DNA of 64,000 nt, taken from assembly GCF_014205175.1 (NCBI RefSeq), contig NZ_JACHNA010000001.1, forward strand, positions 1,116,001-1,180,000, written 5' to 3'. This DNA comes from Micrococcus cohnii. Lineage in GTDB: Bacteria > Actinomycetota > Actinomycetes > Actinomycetales > Micrococcaceae. Position 1 is the stretch's first letter. The number at the start of each line of letters is the position of its first letter. Under the pieces are notes generated by a model. That model did not search any database and had not been told where the DNA came from. It saw only the letters and a list, made by a program, of their open reading frames with translations. Positions 32,063-43,203 of this stretch are shown here, piece after piece. The position numbers and the translations under genes are program-made.

Positions 32063-33574
32063 TCAGTCCAGGGGCACGCGCGCGCTCACGCGGGTCGAGC
32101 CGTCGACGGCCTGCGACCTCGAGAGCGTGCCGCCCAGCTCTGACTCGACGAGCGTGCGCACGATCCGCAGACCCAGCCCTCCCCCGTCCGCCTGAGCCAG
32201 GGGCCCCTTGGCCGGTTCGACGGATGAGGGCTGGTGGCCGCTGCCCGAGTCGACGACCTCGACCTCGAGCAGCTCGCCGATGGGCGTGAGGTCCCGGCGC
32301 GCGACGAGCCGGACGAGCCCGCCCTCCGGCCCCGTGCCGTGCTCGACCGCATTCGTGGCGAGCTCATTGATGACCAGGGCGAGCGCCGTGGTGATCCGGG
32401 TGGGCAGAGCGCCGAACTCGCCCTCGACGCGAGAGCGGACCTGACGCCCGTCTCCGGCGACCTCGACGGCCAGGCGGAACAGGCGCGCCATCAGCGCGTC
32501 GACGTCGACATGGCCGGCGACGTCCTCGGACAGGCTCTGGTGGACCAGGGCGATCGTGTCCACCCGCTGCATCGCCTGTGCCAGGGCCTGACGCGCCTCC
32601 TGGGAGGTGGCCCGACGCGCCTGCATCCGCAGCAGCGACCCGACGGTCTGCAGGTTGTTCTTCACCCGATGGTGGATCTCCCGGATCGTCGCGTCCTTGC
32701 TGACCAGCCGCTGCTCCTGTCGACGCAGCTCGCTCACATCGCGCAGCATCAGCAGCGCGCCGTCGCGCTCCTCGCGTCCGCGCACAACGATCCCGCGCAC
32801 CATGATGGTGACCTTGCCGATCTGCACCTCCGCACGACCGCCGCGTGCCCCCGACAACACCGACCAGGCGTCCTCGTCGAGGGCGCCCGTGCCGATCATC
32901 GCCTGGGTGAGGATCGGGGCGAGCACCTGACCTTCGATGGACACCGCAACGCCCAGGCGCCGCAGCGCCGAGACGGCATTCGGGCTGGCGAACGCGGCGC
33001 GGGCATCGGCGTCCAGGACGATCAGACCGTCACCGACACGTGGCGTGCCCCCGATCCAGAAGCCGGGCGGATCCGCGGGATCTGGCCACTGACCGCGTCG
33101 GGTCATGTGCAGAAGTCGCTCCGCCGCGGCGCGGTAGTTCAGCTCGATGCTGGTCAGCTCACGCCGACTGTCCGGATCCCGGTGCTCCGTGAGGACCGCC
33201 AGCACACGGCCATCGCGCTTCACCGGCCACAGCCGCACCTGCAGCGTGCCGTCCGGGGCCTCGATGGGTTCGGCGCCCGCAGTGTCATGGGACCGCCACG
33301 CCTGCGTCAGCAGGGCCCGCAGGTCGGCGCGGGCCCGCGAGCCGACCAGATCACGATGGAACAGCGTCGCCGCGGTCACGGGGCGTGCCTGAGCCATGGC
33401 GTAATAGCCGCCGGTGCCGTCGGATCGTGGCGCGGGACACCACAGCACAAGGTCGGCCAGCGACAGGTCCGCGATGAGCTGCCAGTCGCCCACCAGGGTC
33501 AACAGCCAGTCCCGGTCGCCGGCGGAGAGGTCCGGGTGCAGCCGCAGCGGGTCCGCGGACAAGGAAGTGACCAT
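32063..33574 (-). CDS. PdtaS-like sensor histidine kinase
   Basis: 503 aa, soluble. An N-terminal GAF-like region (about 1-150), a PAS-like region (180-290), then HisKA_2 with the phosphoacceptor in EIHHRVKNNLQTVGSLLRMQ (near residue 300) and a HATPase domain with NELATNAVEHG and GGGLGLRIV. This matches PdtaS (Rv3220c), which signals to the RNA-binding antiterminator PdtaR; no such response regulator is in this window. A TAGGCT -10 (complement of 33582-33587) ends 7 nt before the ATG, so the gene is leaderless. Convergent with whiB1 across 16 bp. Confidence 0.9.
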   Translation of the reverse strand: MVTSLSADPLRLHPDLSAGDRDWLLTLVGDWQLIADLSLADLVLWCPAPRSDGTGGYYAMAQARPVTAATLFHRDLVGSRARADLRALLTQAWRSHDTAGAEPIEAPDGTLQVRLWPVKRDGRVLAVLTEHRDPDSRRELTSIELNYRAAAERLLHMTRRGQWPDPADPPGFWIGGTPRVGDGLIVLDADARAAFASPNAVSALRRLGVAVSIEGQVLAPILTQAMIGTGALDEDAWSVLSGARGGRAEVQIGKVTIMVRGIVVRGREERDGALLMLRDVSELRRQEQRLVSKDATIREIHHRVKNNLQTVGSLLRMQARRATSQEARQALAQAMQRVDTIALVHQSLSEDVAGHVDVDALMARLFRLAVEVAGDGRQVRSRVEGEFGALPTRITTALALVINELATNAVEHGTGPEGGLVRLVARRDLTPIGELLEVEVVDSGSGHQPSSVEPAKGPLAQADGGGLGLRIVRTLVESELGGTLSRSQAVDGSTRVSARVPLD

Positions 33575-33625
33575 GGGCGCCAGCCTAACCTCCGCCGGTG
33601 ACGCCTCAGGGCGCTCCCGTCCCGG

Positions 33626-35152
33626 TCAGGCCCTGGGTGACACCCGGGAACGCCGACGCACGAGGCGGGCCACCGACGCGGGCAACCCCACGGCGGGACG
33701 CCGGGTACGCGCCGCGCGCGTCCGTGCCGCGGCGCCGTCCGTCTGGGGCGCCCCGGAGTCGGCCGCGAGCCCCGCCAGCGCCCGGCGCAACGACGACCTC
33801 GGCGCGGACTCGGCGAGGACCTGGCCGTTGAGCAACGCCTGGTCCACCGCCGCCGGGTCGTCCGGCAGGAAGGACAGCCGGGCGTCGGTGTCGACGAAGC
33901 GTCGCCACGCCGCCTGGATCTGCGACTGGGGTGCCAGACCCGCCGTCGACGAACGCACCCGGTTCACCACGACCTGCACCTGCGTCGTGCCGCCCACCGT
34001 GTCGACCAGGGCCGGGATCGTCCGCATCAGTCGCGGCAGCGACACGGCGCACCCGCCGCCCACCGCCAGGATCCGGTCCGCCGCGCGCAGCGCCGCGAGC
34101 GTCGCCGCATTGCGCTGCGGGGCGGGAATGTCAAAGGAGAGCTCCTCGTCCTCCTCGAGGCAGAAACCGACGTCGACCACCACGCGGTCCCAGTGGCCGC
34201 GAGCGGCCTGCAGAACGTGCGCCACGGCGGAGGAACGCAGCTCAGGCCAGCGATCTGGTCGGCTCAGCCCCGTCAGAACGGACAGCTCCGCCCCGGCGAC
34301 CCGGATCCGGGCCGCACAGTCGGCCAGTCGGCGCTCATCGAGGTCTCCGCGGTCAGCGGCACGTGCGGCTTGCGCCAGTCCCGCCGCGTCATCGAGAAGC
34401 CCGAGACACGCAGCCACGGACGGGCCGTAGGTGTCGGCGTCGACGAGCACGGTCCGATGACCCAGAAGCGCGTACTCGGCGGCGAGGTTCACCGCCACAG
34501 TCGTGCGCCCCGGCGCTCCCGTGGGACCCCACACGGCCACCACGACCGGGGACGCCGCCGCGCCAGCGAGGGTGGCGGCGCTGTCCTCCGGTTCGCCCTC
34601 TTCGACAACCTCGGCGGACATACCGGACGGTGCTTCGGCGGCCGACGCGGTATCGTCCAGCCGCAATGCCGCGGCAGGACCGCTCGCACCGGACTCGCCC
34701 GGGTCCAGCGGCCGAGGCTCGTCCGCGTCGACGTCGAGACGTGCCGGCAGTTCCGGTTCTCCCTCCGCGTCCGGCAGCGGGGTGCGCTTCGTCTCGAGCG
34801 CTGCGTCGCGAGCGGCCTGCGTGAGAGCGGCGGCGAGCTCCAACGGGTCGGCGTCGAGGCGCAGCGCGGGCACACCGAGCCGACGCAGCCGTCCTCGCTC
34901 AGCAGGCACCTCGCTCTGGACCACCAGGCCGACGGGCCGGTCGAGGGAATCGACCTCGTCGATCAGCGCACGGGTGATCTCCTCGACCTCAGCGGACGCC
35001 AGGAGGACGTCCACGGAGCCGGTCCGGGCCACCGCGAGCAGCTCCGCGAGGTCCTCGACCCGTCGGAGGATGGTTACCTCTGCCTGCGCCCGTTCGAGCG
35101 GGCCGATGACGTCGTGATGCGGGGCGACGAGTGCGGCGACGGCGACGCGCAC
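33626..35152 (-). CDS. CpaE/ParA-like ATPase with receiver-like N-domain
   Basis: 508 aa. Residues 1-110 resemble a degenerate receiver-like module; 110-200 form an acidic disordered linker; the ATPase starts near residue 203 with VVAVWGPTGAPGRTTVAVNLA, a deviant Walker A with Arg where Lys is usual before TT, then VLVDADTYGPSVAACLGL and VVVDVGFCLEEDEE. The C-terminal 50 residues are Arg/Ala-rich. It follows the SAF-domain gene by 3 bp, the pairing seen with CpaB/CpaE of Flp pilus loci, but no pilin or secretion ATPase is present here. The actual process served is unknown. Confidence 0.78.
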   Translation of the reverse strand: MRVAVAALVAPHHDVIGPLERAQAEVTILRRVEDLAELLAVARTGSVDVLLASAEVEEITRALIDEVDSLDRPVGLVVQSEVPAERGRLRRLGVPALRLDADPLELAAALTQAARDAALETKRTPLPDAEGEPELPARLDVDADEPRPLDPGESGASGPAAALRLDDTASAAEAPSGMSAEVVEEGEPEDSAATLAGAAASPVVVAVWGPTGAPGRTTVAVNLAAEYALLGHRTVLVDADTYGPSVAACLGLLDDAAGLAQAARAADRGDLDERRLADCAARIRVAGAELSVLTGLSRPDRWPELRSSAVAHVLQAARGHWDRVVVDVGFCLEEDEELSFDIPAPQRNAATLAALRAADRILAVGGGCAVSLPRLMRTIPALVDTVGGTTQVQVVVNRVRSSTAGLAPQSQIQAAWRRFVDTDARLSFLPDDPAAVDQALLNGQVLAESAPRSSLRRALAGLAADSGAPQTDGAAARTRAARTRRPAVGLPASVARLVRRRSRVSPRA

Positions 35153-35155
35153 GAT

Positions 35156-35887
35156 TCACTTCCCTCCGACCGACGGCAGCACCGTGATCCGGGCGTCGGC
35201 GACCTTTCCGGCCAGGATCTCAGGCAGCTCCTCCGGACCGATGAGAACCTGCACGCGCACCAGGTCGGCCCCGGCGAAGGGACCAGACTGTGTCGACACC
35301 TCAGCGATCTCGACCGCCTTGGCCGTCAGCTCCGGCCGCTCATGGCCCTGGCCTGACTCCTGCGGCTGGGCCACCCAGACGTCCACCCGGTCGCCGACGC
35401 CGATACCCGAGGGCAGGGGCTCTCCCACCGTGAGGCCGACGTGACGGCGGCTCTTCGGGTCTTCACGCACCACCGCCTCTGCCGGCACGAGCTCACCGGC
35501 GCGGACGGCAGCCACCACGGTCGACTCCGCGGGGACCTGCTCGGACGCGGCAAGGTAGCGGCCTCCCGCAGAACCGAGGTTCACCTCGACCGGGACCAGG
35601 TCAGCGGCCTCGACGGTTCGTCCCGGGGCGATGTCCGTGGCGGCCGCCCAGTACGCGACCGTGCGGCGCTCGTTCTGCACGAGAGCCACGACGGACGCCA
35701 TAGATGCCAGCACAAGCAGGACCCCGACGATCAGACGCGGGTCGCGCCAGCGCGGGCGACGCAGGCGCGGTGCGGATGTGCTCTCGGAAGCGGACACGAC
35801 GAATTCTCCCTCCACAGATGTCGCAGGCGCGGAGCCCGGCGTCGCTCCGGCCGTCGGCACGCGGCTCCGCCCCGTCGACGTCGCCAT
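35156..35887 (-). CDS. SAF-domain membrane protein (CpaB/RcpC-like)
   Basis: 243 aa. Cytoplasmic N-terminus, one membrane helix (LIVGVLLVLASMASVVALV, about residues 51-70), then a SAF domain (RTVAYWAAATDIAPGRTVEAADL) and an extracytoplasmic domain with LPSGIGVGDRVDVWVAQP, as in CpaB/RcpC pilus assembly proteins. I chose the ATG at 35887 because a TATTCT hexamer (35901-35906, complement) would start transcription a few nt upstream; an ATG at 35899 is in frame. Co-transcribed with the ATPase gene. Confidence 0.75.
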   Translation of the reverse strand: MATSTGRSRVPTAGATPGSAPATSVEGEFVVSASESTSAPRLRRPRWRDPRLIVGVLLVLASMASVVALVQNERRTVAYWAAATDIAPGRTVEAADLVPVEVNLGSAGGRYLAASEQVPAESTVVAAVRAGELVPAEAVVREDPKSRRHVGLTVGEPLPSGIGVGDRVDVWVAQPQESGQGHERPELTAKAVEIAEVSTQSGPFAGADLVRVQVLIGPEELPEILAGKVADARITVLPSVGGK

Positions 35888-36051
35888 GGGTGCCAGCATG
35901 AGAATAATGCCACATCTCACGCCGATGGGAGTTGCACATCACACCTGTGGACGGGCTCGCGTCCCGCGTGTCATCCACGATTGAATGGAGTCAAGACCAG
36001 CACTGGATATCACCGTGCATGAAACCGCAACAAACACGGAAGAGGATCACC

Positions 36052-36285
36052 ATGCCGCGCTTTCTGACCCTGACGGACGTCGCCGAGGTGCTCAACGTGT
36101 CCGTCGCACAGTCCCGTGCCCTGGTGCGCTCAGGCGAGCTGCCAGCCATCCAGGTCGGCGGACGCGGCCAGTGGCGAGTCGAGGAGCGTGTGCTGGACGA
36201 CTACATCGCCGCCCAGTACCAGGCGACCGCACAGAAGGTCCGAGAGTGGGCCCGCCACGACGCCGCGCAACGCACGGACGCCTGA
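36052..36285 (+). CDS. Small excisionase-type helix-turn-helix protein
   Basis: 77 aa. A MerR/excisionase-like winged helix: PRFLTLTDVAEVLNVSVAQSRALVRSGELPAIQVGGRGQWRV, followed by a short helical tail. Proteins of this kind act as small DNA-bending regulators; this one is a chromosomal house gene in actinobacteria rather than a phage factor, as no integrase or att site is near. AGAGGA lies 5 nt before the ATG. Divergent from the SAF gene. Target unknown. Confidence 0.8.
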   Translation: MPRFLTLTDVAEVLNVSVAQSRALVRSGELPAIQVGGRGQWRVEERVLDDYIAAQYQATAQKVREWARHDAAQRTDA

Positions 36286-36289
36286 GCCG

Positions 36290-36841
36290 TCACACCACCC
36301 CGCTGCGCGCCCGGACGAGCGCGATCGCGGCGACGGGAATCGTTACCCTGCCCCGCACCGACGCCTGACGTCGCGGCTCGTCTCTGGCATGCCGAGCCAG
36401 GTCGACATGATCGGCCCCCACGCGGTCGATCGTCCCCGCGGCCAGTTCGTCTCCGCCTGCGGCCACCACCTCGACGGTGCTCCGCGACCGCGCCAGCAGT
36501 CGCAGGACGGAGACGAACGACCGCCCGGCCCTGGCGTCGACCACCGCCGCGCTCAGCGGCGCCTCGATCGTCAGCACGTGCGCGAGGGACACCACCACCG
36601 ATCCGGCGCTCGCCGCACCACCGAACCAGTCCGAGGACACCGCCTGCACCCGCAGCTCGAAGGGTGAGACCCCGCGCACGCGCACGCGTACAACCGTGCC
36701 GATGGCGCCGCGCAGACGCTCAACAAGACTCAGCTGCGCCCATTCGCCGCGCGTCAGCTCCGCAGCGTCGGCCAGCTGTTGCGCGGTCCGTCCCGCCTCC
36801 CACTCTGCCTCCAGGTCCGCGAACAGCGCATCCCATCTCAT
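36290..36841 (-). CDS. Conserved hypothetical actinobacterial protein
   Basis: 183 aa, soluble. MRWDALFADLEAEWEAGRTAQQ followed by a beta-rich part with two repeats of small hydrophobic strands; no catalytic motif seen. I recognise the opening from uncharacterised actinobacterial proteins found near SAF and HTH genes but cannot name a function. A TAGGAT -10 (complement of 36850-36855) ends 8 nt before the ATG: leaderless. It converges on the HTH gene with only 4 bp between stops. Confidence 0.65.
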   Translation of the reverse strand: MRWDALFADLEAEWEAGRTAQQLADAAELTRGEWAQLSLVERLRGAIGTVVRVRVRGVSPFELRVQAVSSDWFGGAASAGSVVVSLAHVLTIEAPLSAAVVDARAGRSFVSVLRLLARSRSTVEVVAAGGDELAAGTIDRVGADHVDLARHARDEPRRQASVRGRVTIPVAAIALVRARSGVV

Positions 36842-36914
36842 GACGACAGATCCTAACCTGCCCCGCCGAACGAAAGTTCGTCAAACCGCATCAAAGAGCA
36901 TCATCGACCCACTC

Positions 36915-36945
36915 TTGACAGTGTGCGCAAACACACGTCTACACT
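36915..36945 (+). promoter_or_regulatory. Promoter with palindrome in the spacer, upstream of the LysM gene
   Basis: TTGACA (36915-36920) and TACACT (36940-36945) are near-consensus -35 and -10 boxes with a 19-nt spacer. A perfect GTGTG/CACAC inverted repeat (36921-36936) lies between them, where a bound regulator could block or twist the promoter. Confidence 0.55.
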
Positions 36946-37015
36946 CGCTATCGAAGCCAGGAAACAGCCATCGGGGGCCGTTTCCGCTCACAACCGCGAT
37001 CCAGGGGGACCAGCC

Positions 37016-37858
37016 ATGAGGACGGCTGACGAGAAGACTCACCGCGCGAGCTCACCCAGCGCCGGAACGTCACCGCAGTCAACGCACACACACGACGGCA
37101 AGGACCGTGGCAGAGGCGCGGGAGCACTCCCGCTCGCTGCGCTGTTCACAGCGACGCCGATCCTGTGGTGGGCCGGCGGCTCGCTGTGGGCGCAGACCGG
37201 AGCCACCGCCGTCGCGGAGACCGAGCGGCTCATCGCCCTGAGCTGCACGGTGGCGGCGGCCGGCCTCACCGCATGGTGGCTGCTGGCGCTGAGCGCCACG
37301 GCCGTCTGGGCGAGCGCGCTGCGCCGCGGAGATGCTCGCACCGCGCAGCGCGTTGGCCGGTTCGCCCCCGCGGCGCTGCGCCGTCTGGCGGCAACGGCGC
37401 TCGGGCTCTCGGTTGTGCTGGCCCCCGGGGCCACCGCTGCCGACGTCGTCGACACGCGGCTGCCCGTCGATGCGGTCGGGATCACGACGCCACGGGACCC
37501 GGCCGCCACGACAAGCGCACAGTCAGAACAGCACTCCGTGACGGACGGGCCGCCGAGCGCGGCCTGGATCCCGCACGGACAGGCCCCGACGGCCGCCTTC
37601 ACGCCCCGTCAGCCCCGTATCACCGTCGACGCCCCGTCCCACACCGTGACGACCGGCGACTGTCTGTGGGACATCGCCGCGACCGAACTCGGCCCGGACG
37701 CCACCGTGCTCGAGGTCGACCTGCGCTGGCGCCAGTGGTACCGCCACAATCGGTCAGTCATCGGCGAAGACCCCCACGCCCTGCGCGCAGGACTGGTGCT
37801 GCAGGCACCGCCCTTCGACTCCGACGTCCCCGCAGCGGGGGTGTACTCGCTGCGATGA
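37016..37858 (+). CDS. LysM-domain membrane protein
   Basis: 280 aa. Three hydrophobic segments (about residues 40-66, 75-105, 122-145), then an extracytoplasmic Pro-rich stretch and a C-terminal LysM-like domain (HTVTTGDCLWDIAATELG to GLVLQAPPFD) that should bind cell wall. The start is the ATG at 37016 after GGGGGA; the frame is open upstream. The stop overlaps an ATG of the following Rv3235-like frame as ATGA. This pair next to secA is common in actinobacteria. Role in envelope assembly inferred only. Confidence 0.8.
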   Translation: MRTADEKTHRASSPSAGTSPQSTHTHDGKDRGRGAGALPLAALFTATPILWWAGGSLWAQTGATAVAETERLIALSCTVAAAGLTAWWLLALSATAVWASALRRGDARTAQRVGRFAPAALRRLAATALGLSVVLAPGATAADVVDTRLPVDAVGITTPRDPAATTSAQSEQHSVTDGPPSAAWIPHGQAPTAAFTPRQPRITVDAPSHTVTTGDCLWDIAATELGPDATVLEVDLRWRQWYRHNRSVIGEDPHALRAGLVLQAPPFDSDVPAAGVYSLR

Positions 37859-37938
37859 GAACACTGACGCCCTCAGCCCCCGTACACCTCGCCCACACTC
37901 CGAGCCTCCGGCCAGATCACGACAAGGAGACGCCCACG

Positions 37939-38442
37939 ATGACCGCCACCGCCGCCCCGACATCCCTCAACGCCGTCTCTGAGACGGGCCACGGTGCCCG
38001 TTCGGCTCCCCTGCCCCGGGCCACGGGCGCCCCGCGCCGTCGGCCACGCGCCGAGCGACCGGAGGCACCGACGCTGAGCCTCCGGGCCCGGCAGGAGCAG
38101 CGAGCCGAGCAGGAGCGCTCTGCCAGGACCCTGGCCGCGGTGATCGCCCTGGCCTGTGTCGAGGCCGAAGCCGGCCGTCGCCCGCTGCGCGACCTGGCGA
38201 CATGGTTGGACTTGCCCGTCTACGACAAGGTGGCCCGCCGTCTCGCGCTGCTCGAACGCACCGGCGCGTCCGTCCGGCTCACCACGTCGCCCCGACCGCT
38301 CGGGGCGCGGGTGCATCGCCTGAGCCCGGACCGGCTGGAGGCCTGTGCCACGATCACCTGCGACGAGCGCGCCCGAGCGATCGCCATGCGCCTCGAGCGA
38401 CGGCTGAGCCGGTGGAAGGTCACGCAGATCGAAATCGGCTGA
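37939..38442 (+). CDS. Rv3235-like protein
   Basis: 167 aa from the ATG at 37939 behind AAGGAG. Residues 1-50 are disordered and basic. The conserved part (SARTLAAVIALACVEAEAGRRPLRDLATWLD, then VHRLSPDRLEACATITCDERARAIAMRLER and WKVTQIEIG) matches the Rv3235 family, which lies beside secA and LysM genes in many actinobacteria. Function unknown. An alternative ATG at 37855 overlaps the LysM gene stop and would give 195 aa. Confidence 0.78.
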   Translation: MTATAAPTSLNAVSETGHGARSAPLPRATGAPRRRPRAERPEAPTLSLRARQEQRAEQERSARTLAAVIALACVEAEAGRRPLRDLATWLDLPVYDKVARRLALLERTGASVRLTTSPRPLGARVHRLSPDRLEACATITCDERARAIAMRLERRLSRWKVTQIEIG

Positions 38443-38473
38443 CCACCACCGGCTCGCGGACGAGCGCCCGGCG

Positions 38474-38493
38474 CGTCCGGCTACCGCCGGACG
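38474..38493. terminator. Short hairpin between converging Rv3235-like and secA genes
   Basis: 8-bp perfect stem CGTCCGGC/GCCGGACG with loop TACC, directly after the secA stop codon. No T-run on either strand, so termination strength is uncertain. Confidence 0.4.
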
Positions 38494-38495
38494 GG

Positions 38496-41336
<2,841 letters not shown>

Positions 41337-41441
41337 TTGAGCTGACTCCTCGTCGTGTGGCGCATGCCCCGCGCTCGGGCGCGGACGCCGAGCAGCGCTC
41401 GACGGCCCGCGCCCGCACGGCGGCCCAGTGGTCTGCCGGAC

Positions 41442-41447
41442 AGTCTA
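41442..41447 (-). promoter_or_regulatory. Candidate secA -10 box
   Basis: TAGACT on the minus strand, about 105 nt before the secA ATG, adjoining the terminator hairpin of the upstream gene. Confidence 0.4.
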
Positions 41448-41448
41448 C

Positions 41449-41476
41449 GGGTGGGCGCCTGGGAGTTCGCCCACCC
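41449..41476 (-). terminator. Terminator hairpin after hpf
   Basis: 9-bp perfect stem GGGTGGGCG/CGCCCACCC with a 10-nt loop, 19 nt beyond the hpf stop codon. It separates hpf from secA on the same strand. No T-run. Confidence 0.55.
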
Positions 41477-41494
41477 TCACACACCTCCGGCTGC

Positions 41495-42139
41495 TCACGA
41501 GGCCGCGGGCTCGTCGTCAAGACTGATGACGCCGTACTCCCAACCGCGTCGGCGGTAGACGACGGCGTCCCGTCCCGTCCGCTCGTCGCGGAACAGGTAG
41601 AAGTCGTGCCCGACCAGCTCCATCGCATCCACCGCCTCGGCGACGCTCATCGCAACGACAGGGAAGGACTTCTGCCGGATCGTGACCGGTGACGACGGCG
41701 CCTCCGGCACCGGCTCACCGGCCTGCTGCTGCTCCTCGCGCCGGGCCGCCAGGACCTGTTCGACCAGACTCATGCCCGGTTCGACGACGGGGACCGGCTC
41801 CGTGATCTCGGAGACGGGACGCTGCCTGCGCCGATCCTTGCGGCGATCCCGCAGGCGACGCAGCCGCTGCGTCAGACGCCCGAACGCACGGTCGAAGGCG
41901 GCCTGCTTGTCGTCGTCGTCCGCGAGGGTGCGCACGACCCGACCGGCGCCACGAGCCGTGACCTCGACCCGCATGGTGTTCTCCGAGTGACGGTGATGGG
42001 ACACCTTCGTGACCTTGACCTCAAGTTCGTCGAGCCCCTCCGCGAGGCTTTCGAGCCTTTCGACGCGCTGCTGCGCATGTTCTCGGAAGGCGTCCTTGAG
42101 GCTGACGCCATGGGCCACGAAATCAACGTCGACGGTCAT
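41495..42139 (-). CDS. hpf: Ribosome hibernation-promoting factor, long form
   Basis: 214 aa. The N-domain (TVDVDFVAHGVSLKDAFREHAQQ to VEVTARGAG) binds the 30S decoding region; a charged linker follows; the C-terminal dimerisation domain (IRQKSFPVVAMSVAEAVDAMELVGHDFYLFRDE) is that of long HPF, which makes 100S ribosome dimers in stationary phase. Start ATG at 42139 after a perfect AGGAGG. In a window that also encodes Rpf it marks a well equipped dormancy programme. Confidence 0.95.
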   Translation of the reverse strand: MTVDVDFVAHGVSLKDAFREHAQQRVERLESLAEGLDELEVKVTKVSHHRHSENTMRVEVTARGAGRVVRTLADDDDKQAAFDRAFGRLTQRLRRLRDRRKDRRRQRPVSEITEPVPVVEPGMSLVEQVLAARREEQQQAGEPVPEAPSSPVTIRQKSFPVVAMSVAEAVDAMELVGHDFYLFRDERTGRDAVVYRRRGWEYGVISLDDEPAAS

Positions 42140-42252
42140 CTCGACCTCCTGCGCTCTCGCCAGCGGTCCCGTGTGCCCGGACCCGCGACCGCGTGCCGGA
42201 TGCACAACGGCGGTCGAAGGAAGTCCAGCTCCTTTCGACCGCCTGACGGGAG

Positions 42253-42286
42253 GGAGCCGGAACACCGGCTCCGTGCCCCAAGCCTA
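42253..42286 (-). promoter_or_regulatory. hpf promoter overlapping the comF stop, with 5' hairpin
   Basis: TAGGCT on the minus strand (complement of 42281-42286) contains the comF stop codon TAG. Just downstream lies an 8-bp hairpin GGAGCCGG/CCGGCTCC with loop AACA (42253-42272). It can be read as the comF terminator or as a hairpin at the 5' end of an hpf mRNA with a leader of about 135 nt. Confidence 0.4.
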
Positions 42287-43069
42287 GACCTGGTCGATGT
42301 GCGTGTCATCACTTGTTCGCCGCCCGCGAGGCGCCGGCACGCCTGCGACGACCGCGGCCGCCACCGGCACGCCGCCGGCGCCACGGACGACCTCGGCGAG
42401 CGCGGCGAGCGTCGCACCGGTCGTGACCACGTCGTCCACCAGGACCACCGGAGTCCCCGCGGCCAGCGCGTGGCCAGGACGCCAGCCGCGGCGTCGTGCC
42501 CGGCGCTGCACGGCGCCCGCACCCGCGTGGGACCGGTCTGGCCGCCACAGCGACGACGGCTCCAGGCCGCTCTGACGCACGAGTCTCAACGCCACGGGCG
42601 CCGGATGCGGACCCGCGGCCTCGAGCAGCTCCGGCAACGGAGCGTACCCGCGCCGGAGGAACCCTCGCCACGAGTCCGGCACGGGCACCAGCACCGGCTC
42701 CGTCCGCGGCGCACCGGCATGCCCCAGCGCGTGGACCAGGGCCCGACGCAGACCGCGCCCGAGCGGCCTGGCCAGATGCAGCGCGTCGTGGTCCTTGAAA
42801 GCCAGCAACGCCGTGGCGACGTCCGCCGTGTAGTCTCCAGCCGCGAACACCGGCAGGGGGCGGCCCCGCGCGTCCAGCGGAAGCGCGAGCGCGCCTTCCT
42901 CGACACGGCGGACCTGCCCCAGATCCGCCTCGAGGCCGGCCCGGCAGTCCGGACAGCACCGATGGGCCCGGCGTCCGCACAGGACGCAGTCGGAGGGGAG
43001 GAACAGGTCGATCAGCTCACCCAGAACGGTGGTCTCGCCCTCGGCTGTGGCGTCAGTGCTGGAGGACAT
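42284..43069 (-). CDS. comF: ComF-family phosphoribosyltransferase-like protein
   Basis: 261 aa. An N-terminal zinc finger (CVLCGRRAHRCCPDC) and a C-terminal type-I phosphoribosyltransferase loop (VVLVDDVVTTGATLAAL) define ComF/GntX, implicated in DNA uptake and purine-like scavenging in other bacteria. No other competence genes are in the window. Start at the ATG 43069 by family length; no clear ribosome site. It lies downstream of lpqB on the same strand, as in many actinobacteria. Confidence 0.88.
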   Translation of the reverse strand: MSSSTDATAEGETTVLGELIDLFLPSDCVLCGRRAHRCCPDCRAGLEADLGQVRRVEEGALALPLDARGRPLPVFAAGDYTADVATALLAFKDHDALHLARPLGRGLRRALVHALGHAGAPRTEPVLVPVPDSWRGFLRRGYAPLPELLEAAGPHPAPVALRLVRQSGLEPSSLWRPDRSHAGAGAVQRRARRRGWRPGHALAAGTPVVLVDDVVTTGATLAALAEVVRGAGGVPVAAAVVAGVPAPRGRRTSDDTHIDQV

Positions 43070-43203
43070 GGGTCCAGCACACCGCGTCCGCGCTCGCCGC
43101 GCCGGCCGGAGGCCGCCGCCTGGGGACACGGGCGCCCGGTGCGGTCGGTGTGCAGCAGCGGCGCCACCGGCGCCGAGGCCCACCTGATGTGTGCCGCCCC
43201 GGA

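Noticed and set aside
36052-36285. Excisionase-like gene as the mark of a prophage or integrative element
   Set aside because: No integrase, attachment repeats, shift in base composition or phage genes nearby; neighbours are conserved chromosomal genes.
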